From NCBI GenBank assembly GCA_041389725.1, contig JAWKRG010000017.1, forward strand, positions 62,001 through 126,000: a stretch of DNA of 64,000 nucleotides. Reading direction: 5' to 3'. Below the pieces are notes generated by a model. That model saw nothing but the letters and a program-made list of their open reading frames with translations. It was not told the DNA's origin and made no database searches. This document shows positions 32,259-40,809 of the stretch, piece after piece; within the stretch, counting starts at the first letter, position 1, and each line of letters begins with the position of its first letter. Made by a program: the position numbers and the translations under genes. Source of the DNA: Polyangiaceae bacterium (lineage in GTDB: Bacteria > Myxococcota_A > Polyangia > Polyangiales > Polyangiaceae).

Positions 32259-33932
32259 CTATCCGGGTACGAGCGACGCCAATGCGCGACGGAGCAGCTG
32301 GTCCATCGTGACTTCACCTTCGCATGAAGCGAGTTCGACAACTGCTTTGCGACACTCGTTCGTCCTGAAACCCATGGCGGTGAGTGCGGAGACCAGTTTG
32401 GACTGCTGTGCTGAAGTCATAGGCAGCGCCCGCGCCCTCGGGCTTGGAGTATGCGCCCTGGCGCCCGCCACCCTCGCTTCCTGCGACCTTCGCTGGCGAA
32501 CGCTTTCACCGTTGGCGTCGTCTCCACCCTCAAGATCCAACGCTGGCGACTTTCGCTGGCGAACGCTTTCACCGTTGGCGTCTTCCCCACGATCGATGTC
32601 ACCCAAAGCCTGCGATCTTCGCTGGTGGATGTTCGGCGGGGAGGCTGCCCGCTCATTCTCGAGAGCGGAACTCGATCTCGTCTTGCGCCGACGGCGTGCG
32701 ATCTTGTCATTGATGAACGCGTCACCGAAGGTTTGCCGTGCCCGCATCTGATTGTGCGCCGCGCACAGCAACTGCCCATTGTCAGCTGCACCCCCGCCGC
32801 CGTTCGCACGCTCCTTGATGTGATCGAAGTTCAGATAGGCCCGTGCGGTGCAGTGCACGCCGGATGACGACACATAGGTGCACTGACCCGCATCCCGCTC
32901 GTACACTTCTCGCTTCGAGTGTCGCGTCGGCGCACCGTGTTTCGCGCCTGGACTCCGCCGAGGCTTCTCGGTCTTGCCCCAGCACTTGTTCTCGCGCTCG
33001 GCAATCAGCAAGTCCAGCGCGCGCTCGAATACTGTCTCTAGGCTGCGGCCAACGTGGCTCATCAAGTTGCGCGCGTGTTCGAGCTTCGCCTTGAAGGCGG
33101 CGCTGGCACTGAAGCGAATCGCGAAGCGTTCGGCGGACCGTGGTTCGATGCTGTCGTGGAACTCTGTTCCTCGAGCATTCCCCAACACCTGTTCTCGCGT
33201 TCTGCAATCGCCAGATCCTGCACCGCCGTGGCCGCCGCATTCGATCAGCCCCGGAGCCGCCCCCTGCGCGCCACTCGCGGCACGGCCCCCTGCGTGCACG
33301 TCGCTGCAGTGTTCCGATCCAGCCACTGAGTCAGTACGTGCTTCGTTCGAGCCGCCACGCCAACCCGCGGCACCGAGCAACTCAACGCAGTCAGGCACGC
33401 CAGGCCTCGGAAACCACCGGGCTAGCACCACTTGGATGTCCGCTTTGGTTTTCCCGCAAGCCTCCTCGAGCAACTCTGCGTGGTTGCTCTCGGTGAGTCG
33501 GCTCGCCAACAGCGACAGCCCCGTCAGATGGAGGCGGCCGTCGGCCAGCATACCCACGGCAATCGGGAAGCGCCTTGCCACGCGAGCGCTCGAGATGCTG
33601 CGGTGTGCCTCGCCTTCGCTCATGCCCAGACCGCGTAGGCAGAAGTCGTAGAGTGAGGAATACCCTTCTCGAAGATGAAGCGAACGCCGCTCCACTTCGG
33701 CCAGGTGCGCGACCAACAGTGCGACCGCGCGGCGGCGTCGCGCATTCGATGCAAGCGTACGGGACCAGAGTTCCGCGTTGGAGAGAGTCGTGAGTGTTTC
33801 GCCAACGTCACCCGCGCCTGCTGCGGGAGCGACCGATTCCGCTCCCATGTCCGACGCATCCTCACCAGCGCACCATGGTGAAACCACGTTCCTATTCTGG
33901 TGGTGCGACACGTTCCCTGCGATGGCCACCAT
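32259..33932 (-). CDS. HNH endonuclease with DUF222-like N-terminus and RuvA-C-like tail
   Basis: A 557-residue protein. A helical N-terminal part (about 45-190; LSNAELWSRTL, AHLAEVERR, AHRSISSARVARRFP, GRLHLTGLSLLA) matches the widespread DUF222-type partner of HNH domains. The HNH module (about 355-420) has C-T-Y ... C, FDHIKERANGG, N-x-Q-LLC-x2-HN. A linker with DANGESVRQR repeats (about 435-490) leads to a C-terminal helical domain (about 505-557) with ALTAMGF, like RuvA domain III/UBA, suggesting helicase contact. ATG 33932 has AAGGGGGT upstream. Such genes are multicopy in Polyangia and may be mobile. Confidence 0.85.
   Translation of the reverse strand: MVAIAGNVSHHQNRNVVSPWCAGEDASDMGAESVAPAAGAGDVGETLTTLSNAELWSRTLASNARRRRAVALLVAHLAEVERRSLHLREGYSSLYDFCLRGLGMSEGEAHRSISSARVARRFPIAVGMLADGRLHLTGLSLLASRLTESNHAELLEEACGKTKADIQVVLARWFPRPGVPDCVELLGAAGWRGGSNEARTDSVAGSEHCSDVHAGGRAASGAQGAAPGLIECGGHGGAGSGDCRTREQVLGNARGTEFHDSIEPRSAERFAIRFSASAAFKAKLEHARNLMSHVGRSLETVFERALDLLIAERENKCWGKTEKPRRSPGAKHGAPTRHSKREVYERDAGQCTYVSSSGVHCTARAYLNFDHIKERANGGGGAADNGQLLCAAHNQMRARQTFGDAFINDKIARRRRKTRSSSALENERAASPPNIHQRRSQALGDIDRGEDANGESVRQRKSPALDLEGGDDANGESVRQRRSQEARVAGARAHTPSPRARALPMTSAQQSKLVSALTAMGFRTNECRKAVVELASCEGEVTMDQLLRRALASLVPG
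32493..32630. repeat. tandem repeat coding the HNH linker
   Basis: GGCGAACGCTTTCACCGTTG occurs twice about 63 bp apart within a longer imperfect unit that starts with a TTCGCTGG piece. On the minus strand it codes DANGESVRQR followed by RSQ or KSP. The period keeps the frame. Confidence 0.8.
32977..33209. repeat. internal 30-bp duplication in the HNH gene, frame-shifted
   Basis: CCCCAGCACTTGTTCTCGCG at 32977 and CCCCAACACCTGTTCTCGCG at 33180 start two 30-base copies with about five differences. They are 203 bp apart, not a multiple of three, so the same DNA encodes ERENKCWG in one place and TREQVLGN in the other. Confidence 0.7.
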
Positions 33933-34550
33933 GCCACCCCCTTTCTTTCCTTCGGCATACCACGGGAAATCTTGACCTCGTGGGCGCCACGCCAGTGCGT
34001 CTTCGCCGACCTCGATGACGGCGAAAACGATTTCGTCGCGAAAGCCACGTAGCACGCAAAGTGGCAGCTGCGAGGCCTGATCGTGGAACGAGGCGCGTCG
34101 ATCTCGCATGTCGCGCCCAGATCCTCGTCAACATCAATCGACCCGCTAGGTCACTTTTCCTGCGATCTAGTCGGGCCTTGGCTCTTCGCGGACTTGCAGT
34201 CCACCGCGACCGCGTTCTTGCCGCGAGCGGGCGACGGTCGCGCTGGCGGCTTGCTGATGCGCCGCGACGGGAAGCGTCACTGCGACTCTTGGGTAGGCCC
34301 TTCGTAGCTGCATGCTGGTGAAGACGCCGTGCCCCCGGCGACAGATGCTCCCTGCGCTGGCGCGCTGGCGAATGCGGCCTGCAGCGCGGTCTTGCTCTTT
34401 CCGCCGCCGCCGGCTGCGATCACCACCCCGCGCTCGCAGTCCGCGACACTCACCACGATGGGTCGTGCCTTCGCTGGCGAACGCGGCAAAACCCCTGCGC
34501 CTGCACGCCTACGCAAATGCTGCACGCCCTGACCCACTCCAAATAGATCT

Positions 34551-34648
34551 TCCCTGGGCGGGTGGGCTCTGTGTTCGGCACGCGCTGCTGGTCAGTTGCG
34601 ATGAAAGTGTTCGACGCCCACCCATCGGGCGGGAACGACGCGTCGGTC
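34551..34648. repeat. dispersed ~100-bp intergenic repeat, copy B
   Basis: CCCTGGGCGGGTGGGCTCTG begins a stretch that parallels copy A (31794-31891) through to AACGACGCGTCGG. Identity is roughly three quarters by eye. Together the copies bracket about 2.7 kb that holds the HNH gene. Confidence 0.75.
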
Positions 34649-34730
34649 GGGAGGGGGCAAAGTTGTCTACACTAGGTCAGATTTTTCCGCCGCAAGTCTT
34701 CGCGAATGACTGCGGGAGTCTACAGCCTCG

Positions 34731-35010
34731 AAGCGTCGTCGATTGGCGTCGGCCCGGGAAGCGTCGTGGTCTCGCGCGGAGGTTCGCGTCGGTGTGGAAG
34801 CGTCGTGGTCTCGCGCGGAGGTTCGCGTCGGCGCGGAAGCGTCGTCGATTCGCGCGCCGATTGGCGCGTCGACTCGCGTCCGCTCGGAGGGGGCGCCGTG
34901 ATCTCGCGCGGAGGTTCGTGTCGGCGCGGGAAGCGTCGTCGATTGGCGCGTCGACTCGCGTCCGCTCGGAGCGGGCGCCGTGATCTCGCGCGGAGGTTCG
35001 CGATGTTTCG
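34731..35010. repeat. tandem repeat array upstream of ffh
   Basis: Two 39-bp units (34758-34796 and 34797-34835) starting GAAGCGTCGTGGTCTCGCGC are almost identical. They are followed by two longer units starting GAAGCGTCGTCGATT (34836 and 34930) that share GGCGCGTCGACTCGCGTCCG and CTCGCGCGGAGGTTCG. All are built from the same two modules. Not a CRISPR: there are no unique spacers. Confidence 0.85.
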
Positions 35011-35188
35011 CGGGCGCGCCGTCGATTCGCGCTCCCGTTGGCGCCGCTGGGACCGCTCCCCGCCCGGCTTCCCACGTTTCGGGGCGTGGGCGGTGCTGGG
35101 CTGCACCGAGCAGATAAATCGCCGGAATGCTTGCCGATTCCAGCCCGTGCGGGCGACGGCGCATCTGTGCTAAGACCGGACGCCCGCC

Positions 35189-36811
35189 GTGTTCGAAACT
35201 CTGACAAAAGGCTTCCGGGAAGCGCAGAACCGCCTCGCCGGACTCACCGAGCTTTCCGAAAACAACATCAAGCCCGCCCTGCGCGAGGTGCGTCTCAGCC
35301 TGCTCGAGGCGGACGTGGAGCTGGGGGTGGTCAAGCGCTTCCTGGCCCGCGTGGAAGAGAAAGCCCTCGGCCAGACCGTGCAGGTGAAGGTCAAGCAAGG
35401 AGGCGAGACTCACCGCGTTTCGGCGTCCGACCAGTTCGTGAAGATCTGCCACGACGAACTCGTCGCCATGATGAACGGCGAAGGCGAGGCGCTGACCTTC
35501 AAGGATCGAGGGCCGACCGAGATCATGATGGTGGGCCTGCAGGGCTCCGGCAAGACGACGACCTCGGCAAAGCTCGCGCGTTGGCTGTCGAAGCAGGGCA
35601 AGAAGCCCATGCTGGTCGCGGCAGACATGCAGCGCCCCGCCGCCGTCGAGCAGCTGAAGGTGCTCGGTGAGCAGATCTCGATTCCGGTGTTCAACATCGC
35701 TGGCGAGAGCCCCGTGAACATCTGTGCTGCCGCCGAGGCTGAAGCGAAGAAGCAGGGCTGTGACGTCATCGTCTATGACACTGCGGGACGCTTGGCCATC
35801 GACGAGCAGTTGATGGAGGAACTCGCGCAGATCAAGGAACGCGTCGCTCCGGAGAACATCTTCCTGGTGGTCGACGCCATGATCGGCCAGGACGCGGTCA
35901 AGACTGCCCAGGGCTTCAACGAGCGACTGGGCATCACCGGCGTCGTGCTGACCAAGCTGGACGGTGATGCGCGAGGGGGCGCTGCCCTGTCCGTGCGAGA
36001 GGTGACGGGCGCTCCCATCGCCTTCGTGGGCATCGGCGAAACCCTGGACAAGCTGGACGTGTTTCGCGCCGAGGGTATGGCCAGCCGCGTGCTGGGCATG
36101 GGCGACGTCGTCGGTTTGATGCAGGACTTCCAGGAAGTCGTCGACCAGAAGAAGGCGGAAGAGGACGCCCTGCGCATGATGAGCGGGGAGTTCACCTTCG
36201 AGGACTTCCTGAATCAGGTGCGCATGATTCAGCAGATGGGGTCGCTGAAGGATCTGGTCGACAAGATCCCAGGCATGGGCAGCATGGTGCCGCCGGGCGT
36301 CGATCTCGACGATCGCGAGCTCGTACGCATCGAGGCCATGATTCAGTCGATGACTCGACAAGAGCGCCGTGACCCGAACGCGCTCATTCGTGAACCCGGA
36401 CGCGTGAAGCGCATTGCCAAAGGCTCCGGCCAGCCCGAGCAGGGCGTATCCGAGCTGGTACAAAAGTTCCTCTTCATGAAGCAGATGATGGGGGGCATGG
36501 GCGGCATGGGCGGCATGGGCGGTTTGCTCGGCAAGATCCCAGGGCTCAAGGGACTCGCTCAGGCACGCAACATAAAGAAGGCGATGAAGAGCGGCCAGCT
36601 TCCCGGCGGCATGGGCTTCCCAGGGATGCCGGGAATGCCGGGAATGCCGGGAATGCCGGGAATGGGTTTGCCCGGAATGGGCATGCCGGGAATGGGGGCC
36701 GGCGTGGAAACCCCTCGCATGAAGCAGCTGTCACGCGCCGAGAAGAACGCGAAGAAGAATCAGCGCAAGCGCGAGCGATCCGCGCGCAAGAAGAACAAGG
36801 GACGTAAGTGA
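35189..36811 (+). CDS. ffh: signal recognition particle GTPase Ffh
   Basis: A 540-residue SRP54-type protein that binds 4.5S RNA and signal sequences and docks at FtsY for membrane protein targeting. N domain about 1-95; G domain with GLQGSGKTTT (G1, about 109-118), DMQRPAA, DTAGR (G3), TKLDGD (G4); M domain from about 300, Met-rich with KQMMGGMGGMGG. The protein is about 85 residues longer than E. coli Ffh (453), because of a C-terminal run of PGM repeats (about 472-510) and a basic KKNKGRK tail. The start is a GTG at 35189. The following lipoprotein start overlaps its stop (TGATG). Confidence 0.96.
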   Translation: MFETLTKGFREAQNRLAGLTELSENNIKPALREVRLSLLEADVELGVVKRFLARVEEKALGQTVQVKVKQGGETHRVSASDQFVKICHDELVAMMNGEGEALTFKDRGPTEIMMVGLQGSGKTTTSAKLARWLSKQGKKPMLVAADMQRPAAVEQLKVLGEQISIPVFNIAGESPVNICAAAEAEAKKQGCDVIVYDTAGRLAIDEQLMEELAQIKERVAPENIFLVVDAMIGQDAVKTAQGFNERLGITGVVLTKLDGDARGGAALSVREVTGAPIAFVGIGETLDKLDVFRAEGMASRVLGMGDVVGLMQDFQEVVDQKKAEEDALRMMSGEFTFEDFLNQVRMIQQMGSLKDLVDKIPGMGSMVPPGVDLDDRELVRIEAMIQSMTRQERRDPNALIREPGRVKRIAKGSGQPEQGVSELVQKFLFMKQMMGGMGGMGGMGGLLGKIPGLKGLAQARNIKKAMKSGQLPGGMGFPGMPGMPGMPGMPGMGLPGMGMPGMGAGVETPRMKQLSRAEKNAKKNQRKRERSARKKNKGRK

Positions 36812-37425
36812 TGAACGCGAAGATTGCCACTTGTGCCGCTCTCACGCTGCTGGCGACCGCCTGCACCAACACGGAGCCGAGCGCCCCACCGCCCGAGCTC
36901 CAGCCCAGTTTGCGCGCCTACGTTCTCGACGAGGTGCCGAGCGACGTGGACAACCGAACCTTCGTCGACTTTGGCGGCAAGGTGCACTTGATCGGCTACA
37001 AGATCGAACCGAGTGGGATCGTGCGCCCTGGTCAAAGCGTCAAGATGACGCTCTATTGGCGATCCGTAGCGCCCCTTACCAAGGGTTGGCGCTTGTTCAC
37101 CCATCTGACCAGCCCGGGGGGCTCGCGCTTGGAGAACTTCGACAAGTTTGGGCCGCTCCGCGAGCCCAATGCGCTTGGCGACCAGTCCTTGCCGCCAGAT
37201 CAGTGGCAGCTCGGCAAGGTGTACGTGGACGAGCAGAACCTGACGTTGCCGGGGAACATCACCGACCCGGTCGTGACGCTGACGGTAGGCATCTGGCGCG
37301 GCAACGCGCGCCTCGACATTCTGAGCGGGCGCTCCGACGGGACCCGTCGCGCCATCATCGCCAACATCCCGACTGGTGTCGTGCCCCCGAAACCCGTTGC
37401 CAAGAAGGAACCCTCGAAGCCCTGA
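36811..37425 (+). CDS. lipoprotein with one beta-sandwich domain
   Basis: A 204-residue predicted lipoprotein (lipobox LLATAC, about residue 18). The domain (about 32-190) carries DFGGKVHLIGYKI, GQSVKMTLYWR, GWRLFTHL and GKVYVDEQNL. The order GY ... LYWR ... FTH is that of a beta-sandwich often attached to membrane glycosyltransferases. The next gene encodes the same domain (GKAMLLGYRM, KLTMYWR, GWNLFTHV) plus a CBM9-like part, so this is a tandem paralogue. ATG 36811 overlaps the ffh stop by one base. Confidence 0.83.
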   Translation: MNAKIATCAALTLLATACTNTEPSAPPPELQPSLRAYVLDEVPSDVDNRTFVDFGGKVHLIGYKIEPSGIVRPGQSVKMTLYWRSVAPLTKGWRLFTHLTSPGGSRLENFDKFGPLREPNALGDQSLPPDQWQLGKVYVDEQNLTLPGNITDPVVTLTVGIWRGNARLDILSGRSDGTRRAIIANIPTGVVPPKPVAKKEPSKP

Positions 37426-37448
37426 GGAAGTTCCGAGGAGGAGGAGAC

Positions 37449-38855
37449 ATGCGAGTAGCACTTACCAGCCTATTGCTGGCTTCTTTGGCCGTGTCGGCCT
37501 GTGTTGGCGGCTCGGCGGATACCAGCAAAGAAGACAAGGATCGCCTGAAGGCTTTCGTCACGGACAAGGCTCCGCCGGGCATCCACGCGCTGAACGTCAA
37601 CTACGACGGGAAGGCGATGCTACTCGGGTATCGGATGGAGCCCGACGGCAATGTCGCGCCCGGGGGCAAAGTCAAGCTCACAATGTACTGGCGCTGCGAC
37701 AAGGACATCGAGGACGGCTGGAATCTGTTCACGCACGTGCTCGATGGTTCCGGTGAGCGCGTGCTCAACATCGACAACGTCGGGCCGATCCGCGAGTGGC
37801 GCGGCAACCGTCAGGCATTGTCGCCCAGCATTTGGGAGCCGGGAAAGGTCTACATCGACGAGCAAGAGTTCACGATTCCTGCCAACGTCAAGACCGCCAA
37901 GATCCAGGTGACCACCGGGATTTGGAAGGGCAACGATCGGATCAAGATCACCGGCGGTCCGGGGGATCGCGAGCATCGGGCGAGCGTCGTCGAGATCCAG
38001 ACCGGCGTGAAGCAAGGGCCTCCCCCTCCTGACACGCGCATTCCGGAGCTCCGTGTGGACAGGTTGGAGAAGGGCGCGAAGATCAAGATCGACGGCAAGT
38101 TGGACGAGGCGGAGTGGGGCAGCGCACCCGTGGCGGGACCCTTCGTGGACGTCGGGACCGGGCGACCCAATCCAGGCTTCCCTGTCAGCGGTAGCGTCAA
38201 GCTGCTGTGGGACGACACCAACCTCTATCTTGGGTTCGAGGTAAAGGACCCCGACATCGTCGGCGGCTTCGACAAGAAAGCGAAGGACCCGAAGCTGTGG
38301 ACCAAGGACACCGTGGAAATCATGGTGGATCCCGACGGCAACGGTGACAACAAGGACTACTACGAGATCCAGATCAATCCGCAGAACCTGGTGTTCGACT
38401 CGCAGTTCGACGACTACAACGCGCCGAAGAAGGATCCCGACGGTCCCTTTGGGCATCAAGACTGGTCGGCGAAGTTGAAGAGCGCCGTCACCGTGAACGG
38501 GACCTTGGACAAGGACGGCGACAAGGACGAGGGCTACGTCGTGGAAGTGCAGATCCCTTGGAAGAGCTTTGCCAAAGCAGCACAGCTACCGCCGAAGGTC
38601 GGCGATAGCTGGCGCATGAACTTCTACGCCATGCAGGAGAACAACGGCGTGGCGTGGTCGCCGATCCTCGGACAGGGCAACTTCCACAAGGCGGCGCGCT
38701 TCGGCAAGGTGACCTGGGCCGAAAAGGGGTGGCAGCCGCCGGCTCCGCCCGCTCTCTCGGCGGTCCCCATGGGCAGCACGCGTCCGCGCGTGCTGATGCC
38801 CAATCGTGAGCTGATCAAGCGCCTGAAGCTGCCCAAGGCGCCGCCCAAGCCCTGA
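37449..38855 (+). CDS. lipoprotein: beta-sandwich fused to CBM9-like domain
   Basis: A 468-residue predicted lipoprotein (lipobox SAC near residue 18). Residues about 30-195 repeat the domain of the preceding gene. Residues about 205-430 are a carbohydrate-binding module family 9-like (DOMON-type) domain: IDGKLDEAEW, LYLGFEVKDPD, DTVEIMVDPDGNGDNKDYYEI, EVQIPWKSF, WRMNFYA. Such modules often bind sugars or heme in secreted enzymes. GAGGAGGAGAC precedes the ATG at 37449. It probably sits on the outer membrane with its paralogue. Confidence 0.87.
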   Translation: MRVALTSLLLASLAVSACVGGSADTSKEDKDRLKAFVTDKAPPGIHALNVNYDGKAMLLGYRMEPDGNVAPGGKVKLTMYWRCDKDIEDGWNLFTHVLDGSGERVLNIDNVGPIREWRGNRQALSPSIWEPGKVYIDEQEFTIPANVKTAKIQVTTGIWKGNDRIKITGGPGDREHRASVVEIQTGVKQGPPPPDTRIPELRVDRLEKGAKIKIDGKLDEAEWGSAPVAGPFVDVGTGRPNPGFPVSGSVKLLWDDTNLYLGFEVKDPDIVGGFDKKAKDPKLWTKDTVEIMVDPDGNGDNKDYYEIQINPQNLVFDSQFDDYNAPKKDPDGPFGHQDWSAKLKSAVTVNGTLDKDGDKDEGYVVEVQIPWKSFAKAAQLPPKVGDSWRMNFYAMQENNGVAWSPILGQGNFHKAARFGKVTWAEKGWQPPAPPALSAVPMGSTRPRVLMPNRELIKRLKLPKAPPKP

Positions 38856-38862
38856 GCTGGCG

Positions 38863-39315
38863 TCACTTCAACCCGTGTTCGCGGCGCGCCTCTGCTTCCA
38901 AATCTGCGCAGCGCCGGGTCTTTACTCGAGCCTCGCGCAGGTCCTTCTCGGCCAGTGAGAGCTGGAGCGCGGCGCCATCGGCGGCCGCGTCTTGGCTCAG
39001 GCCCCGCGACAGTGCCAGCGTGGCGTCTTTGCCGCGCTGATGTTGCGTGTAGCCATCGACGCAGACGTCGCGCAGCTCGCACAGCTTCGGATCGCCACAG
39101 TTTTGGCTGCGCAGGCGGTCCAAGGCGGAAACCTTCGAGCCTTCGGCTTCGCGCAACTCCCGCACCGAATGGGTGATGCGTTCGGCCTCCGCGCGACGCG
39201 CCAAGCGTGCCTCGTCGTCGCAGCCTCCCTGCGCTGCTGCCGCGATGAGCAGCAGCACGCTCAGAACGCAGTCACTCCGCCGCTTTGGGCGGCGGACCCA
39301 TCTGGATGCGTTCAC
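38863..39315 (-). CDS. small Cys-containing lipoprotein
   Basis: About 150 residues; unknown function. The frame has no ATG start. I use the GTG at 39315, which gives a basic n-region (RWVRRPKRR), a hydrophobic core, and a Cys after AAAAQGG as lipobox. The start overlaps the end of the zinc-ribbon gene upstream by 44 bp, so the two are probably cotranscribed. The mature part is helical and charged with spaced Cys (NCGDPKLCELRDVC, RRCADLEA). It is convergent with the CBM9-like gene with only seven bases between the stops. Confidence 0.68.
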   Translation of the reverse strand: MNASRWVRRPKRRSDCVLSVLLLIAAAAQGGCDDEARLARRAEAERITHSVRELREAEGSKVSALDRLRSQNCGDPKLCELRDVCVDGYTQHQRGKDATLALSRGLSQDAAADGAALQLSLAEKDLREARVKTRRCADLEAEARREHGLK

Positions 39316-39808
39316 CGACGTAGGCACCAATCAACGTGAAGAGCACGCCGAGCGCGCTCATGAGCACGTACATGAATGCGGGCATGGTCTTCACGGTTTG
39401 CGTTCGGAACAAGAAGAACGCCGTCGGAATCGCGATCAGGAAGGACGCAACCACCGGCTCGATGAACGTCTTGCCGGGCGAGACCAGGCCTACGAAGAGT
39501 CCGCCGATGAACCACACCGGAATCGCTACCAACATGCCCGCAGACCCTTCGAAGTCGAAGGCTGGCAGGACGATGGGAAGGAACACCACGATGGCGGCCG
39601 TGAGCACACCCATGATGCCCATGGACACGCCGAACCACAGCGGGCTGAACCCTTCCTGTTGGTAGCGACGCTCCAGTTCCTCCTGGCGTGAAAGGACGCG
39701 TTTGAGGTCGTCGATTTTGGCGCCGCAGGAAACACACCGGTTGTTGGGCAGCGGCGCCGTGTTCTTGAAGCCACAAGAGGGGCAGATGATTTTCTTTACT
39801 TGAGCCAT
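39272..39808 (-). CDS. zinc-ribbon membrane protein
   Basis: A 178-residue protein. A zinc ribbon (CPSCGFKN, residues 9-16, and CVSCGAK, 25-31) is followed by a coiled stretch (DLKRVLSRQEELERR) and four hydrophobic segments (about 58-82, 88-112, 115-135, 140-165). Such zinc-ribbon membrane proteins are common in myxobacteria, with unknown role. ATG at 39808. Confidence 0.83.
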   Translation of the reverse strand: MAQVKKIICPSCGFKNTAPLPNNRCVSCGAKIDDLKRVLSRQEELERRYQQEGFSPLWFGVSMGIMGVLTAAIVVFLPIVLPAFDFEGSAGMLVAIPVWFIGGLFVGLVSPGKTFIEPVVASFLIAIPTAFFLFRTQTVKTMPAFMYVLMSALGVLFTLIGAYVGERIQMGPPPKAAE

Positions 39809-40020
39809 CTGACTCGCCCGTCAGGTGCCCCCGGGGGGGCTCGGGCGAATCGACTGTCGCACAGATCCCGGGGGTGAGGAAACCAGGAGCGTGCCTCCCG
39901 CCCCCAAAGGCCGATTTTCACGCCGGCTCGGGGTCTTTGCCCCGGTTTCGAGGTATCCTTGGGGCATCCGAGCGACGGGGCCGGAACCTGTCCCCATCGT
40001 CGGTTGTCGGACACGAGACC

Positions 40021-40680
40021 ATGGCCCCTTCCCCTGACACGGCCGAGCTGCCCCTGGGTGTCGCCCAAGAGCGAGATCCCGAGCTGGAAGCGCTGCCGGC
40101 GCCGCGTCGCCCTGGGCGCCGCCTGACGCTGGTTTCGTTGGTCGTCACGGGTTTGGCCTCCCTCGCCATGGCCGGAGCCTTGCGGGCTGAGGCGACCTAC
40201 GCCTTGTCATCGGGGCCTCCCGCTGCTCTAGGCAACCTGGCGGAACTCAATCCAGGTCGAGAGATGAGCAACAAGTGGGTTCAAGGGGAGGCGCTGCTCG
40301 GATCGAGTCGCGCGGTTCGCTACGGGCGCCCGCTGGAATCGGACAGTTACCGACTCGCGCCGGTCGCGGGCAACGAGCGGGTCTGGGTGCAGATCCGAGT
40401 GCCCGCCGGGATGGAGGGACCACGCTTCGTCCCGCCTACTTCGTTCGTGGGGCGTCTGATTCCCTTTCACGAGGCGGGGCTCCGCCACTCGAGCCTGGCG
40501 GATGCCGTCGAGAACGCGGGAGCGTCTCGTCCAGGCACGGACGCTTGGTTGTTGGTCGATGGCGAGGCGCCACGCACGACGCGTTGGGCGCTTGGATTGG
40601 TGGGCCTGTTCCTCGGTTTTGCCGCGTTCTCCATGTACGGGCTGTTGCGCCTGCTGCGTCGCCCCGACGCCGAAGCCTGA
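40021..40680 (+). CDS. hypothetical protein with two transmembrane helices
   Basis: A 219-residue protein with a short cytoplasmic N-terminus, a helix at about residues 38-58, an exoplasmic domain of about 120 residues, and a second helix near 190-210 before a basic end. The topology leaves the middle domain outside the cytoplasm, with ERVWVQIRVP and SFVGRLIPFHEAG as its core. No family is recognised. ATG at 40021 starts after a weak upstream region. It precedes purM by 130 bp. Confidence 0.75.
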   Translation: MAPSPDTAELPLGVAQERDPELEALPAPRRPGRRLTLVSLVVTGLASLAMAGALRAEATYALSSGPPAALGNLAELNPGREMSNKWVQGEALLGSSRAVRYGRPLESDSYRLAPVAGNERVWVQIRVPAGMEGPRFVPPTSFVGRLIPFHEAGLRHSSLADAVENAGASRPGTDAWLLVDGEAPRTTRWALGLVGLFLGFAAFSMYGLLRLLRRPDAEA

Positions 40681-40809
40681 GCCACGTGGTCGTGAGTCGA
40701 GGCGCTAGCCGCGCTTAGAAACGGCCGCTTCGCCGCGCTTCGAAGCTGCTTCCCGCCACGTTCCCGGAGCCATCGCGGCGAGCTGCCCGGACGTGCTATC
40801 AAGCGGGCC

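Larger units (their letters stand above)
33933..35188. other. 1.25-kb region upstream of HNH and ffh without supported genes
   Basis: Frames of up to 150 codons exist but none has a recognisable product or a stable GC3 pattern. The part at 34077-34330 has a small plus-strand frame ending GLLMRRDGKRHCDSW-type sequence, possibly a gene remnant. The region also holds dispersed repeat copy B (34551-34648) and a long tandem array (34731-35010). The ffh promoter is presumably in the last 150 bases. Confidence 0.5.

Noticed and set aside
34277..34537. Small minus-strand frame with a GGGGKSKT P-loop-like stretch
   Set aside because: It is 86 codons without a Walker B, ribosome site or similar neighbour, and lies in a repeat-rich, gene-poor region. 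Chance match.
34731..35010. Possible CRISPR or repeat-protein gene upstream of ffh
   Set aside because: There are no unique spacers, and the frames across it have no start or recognisable repeat protein on either strand.
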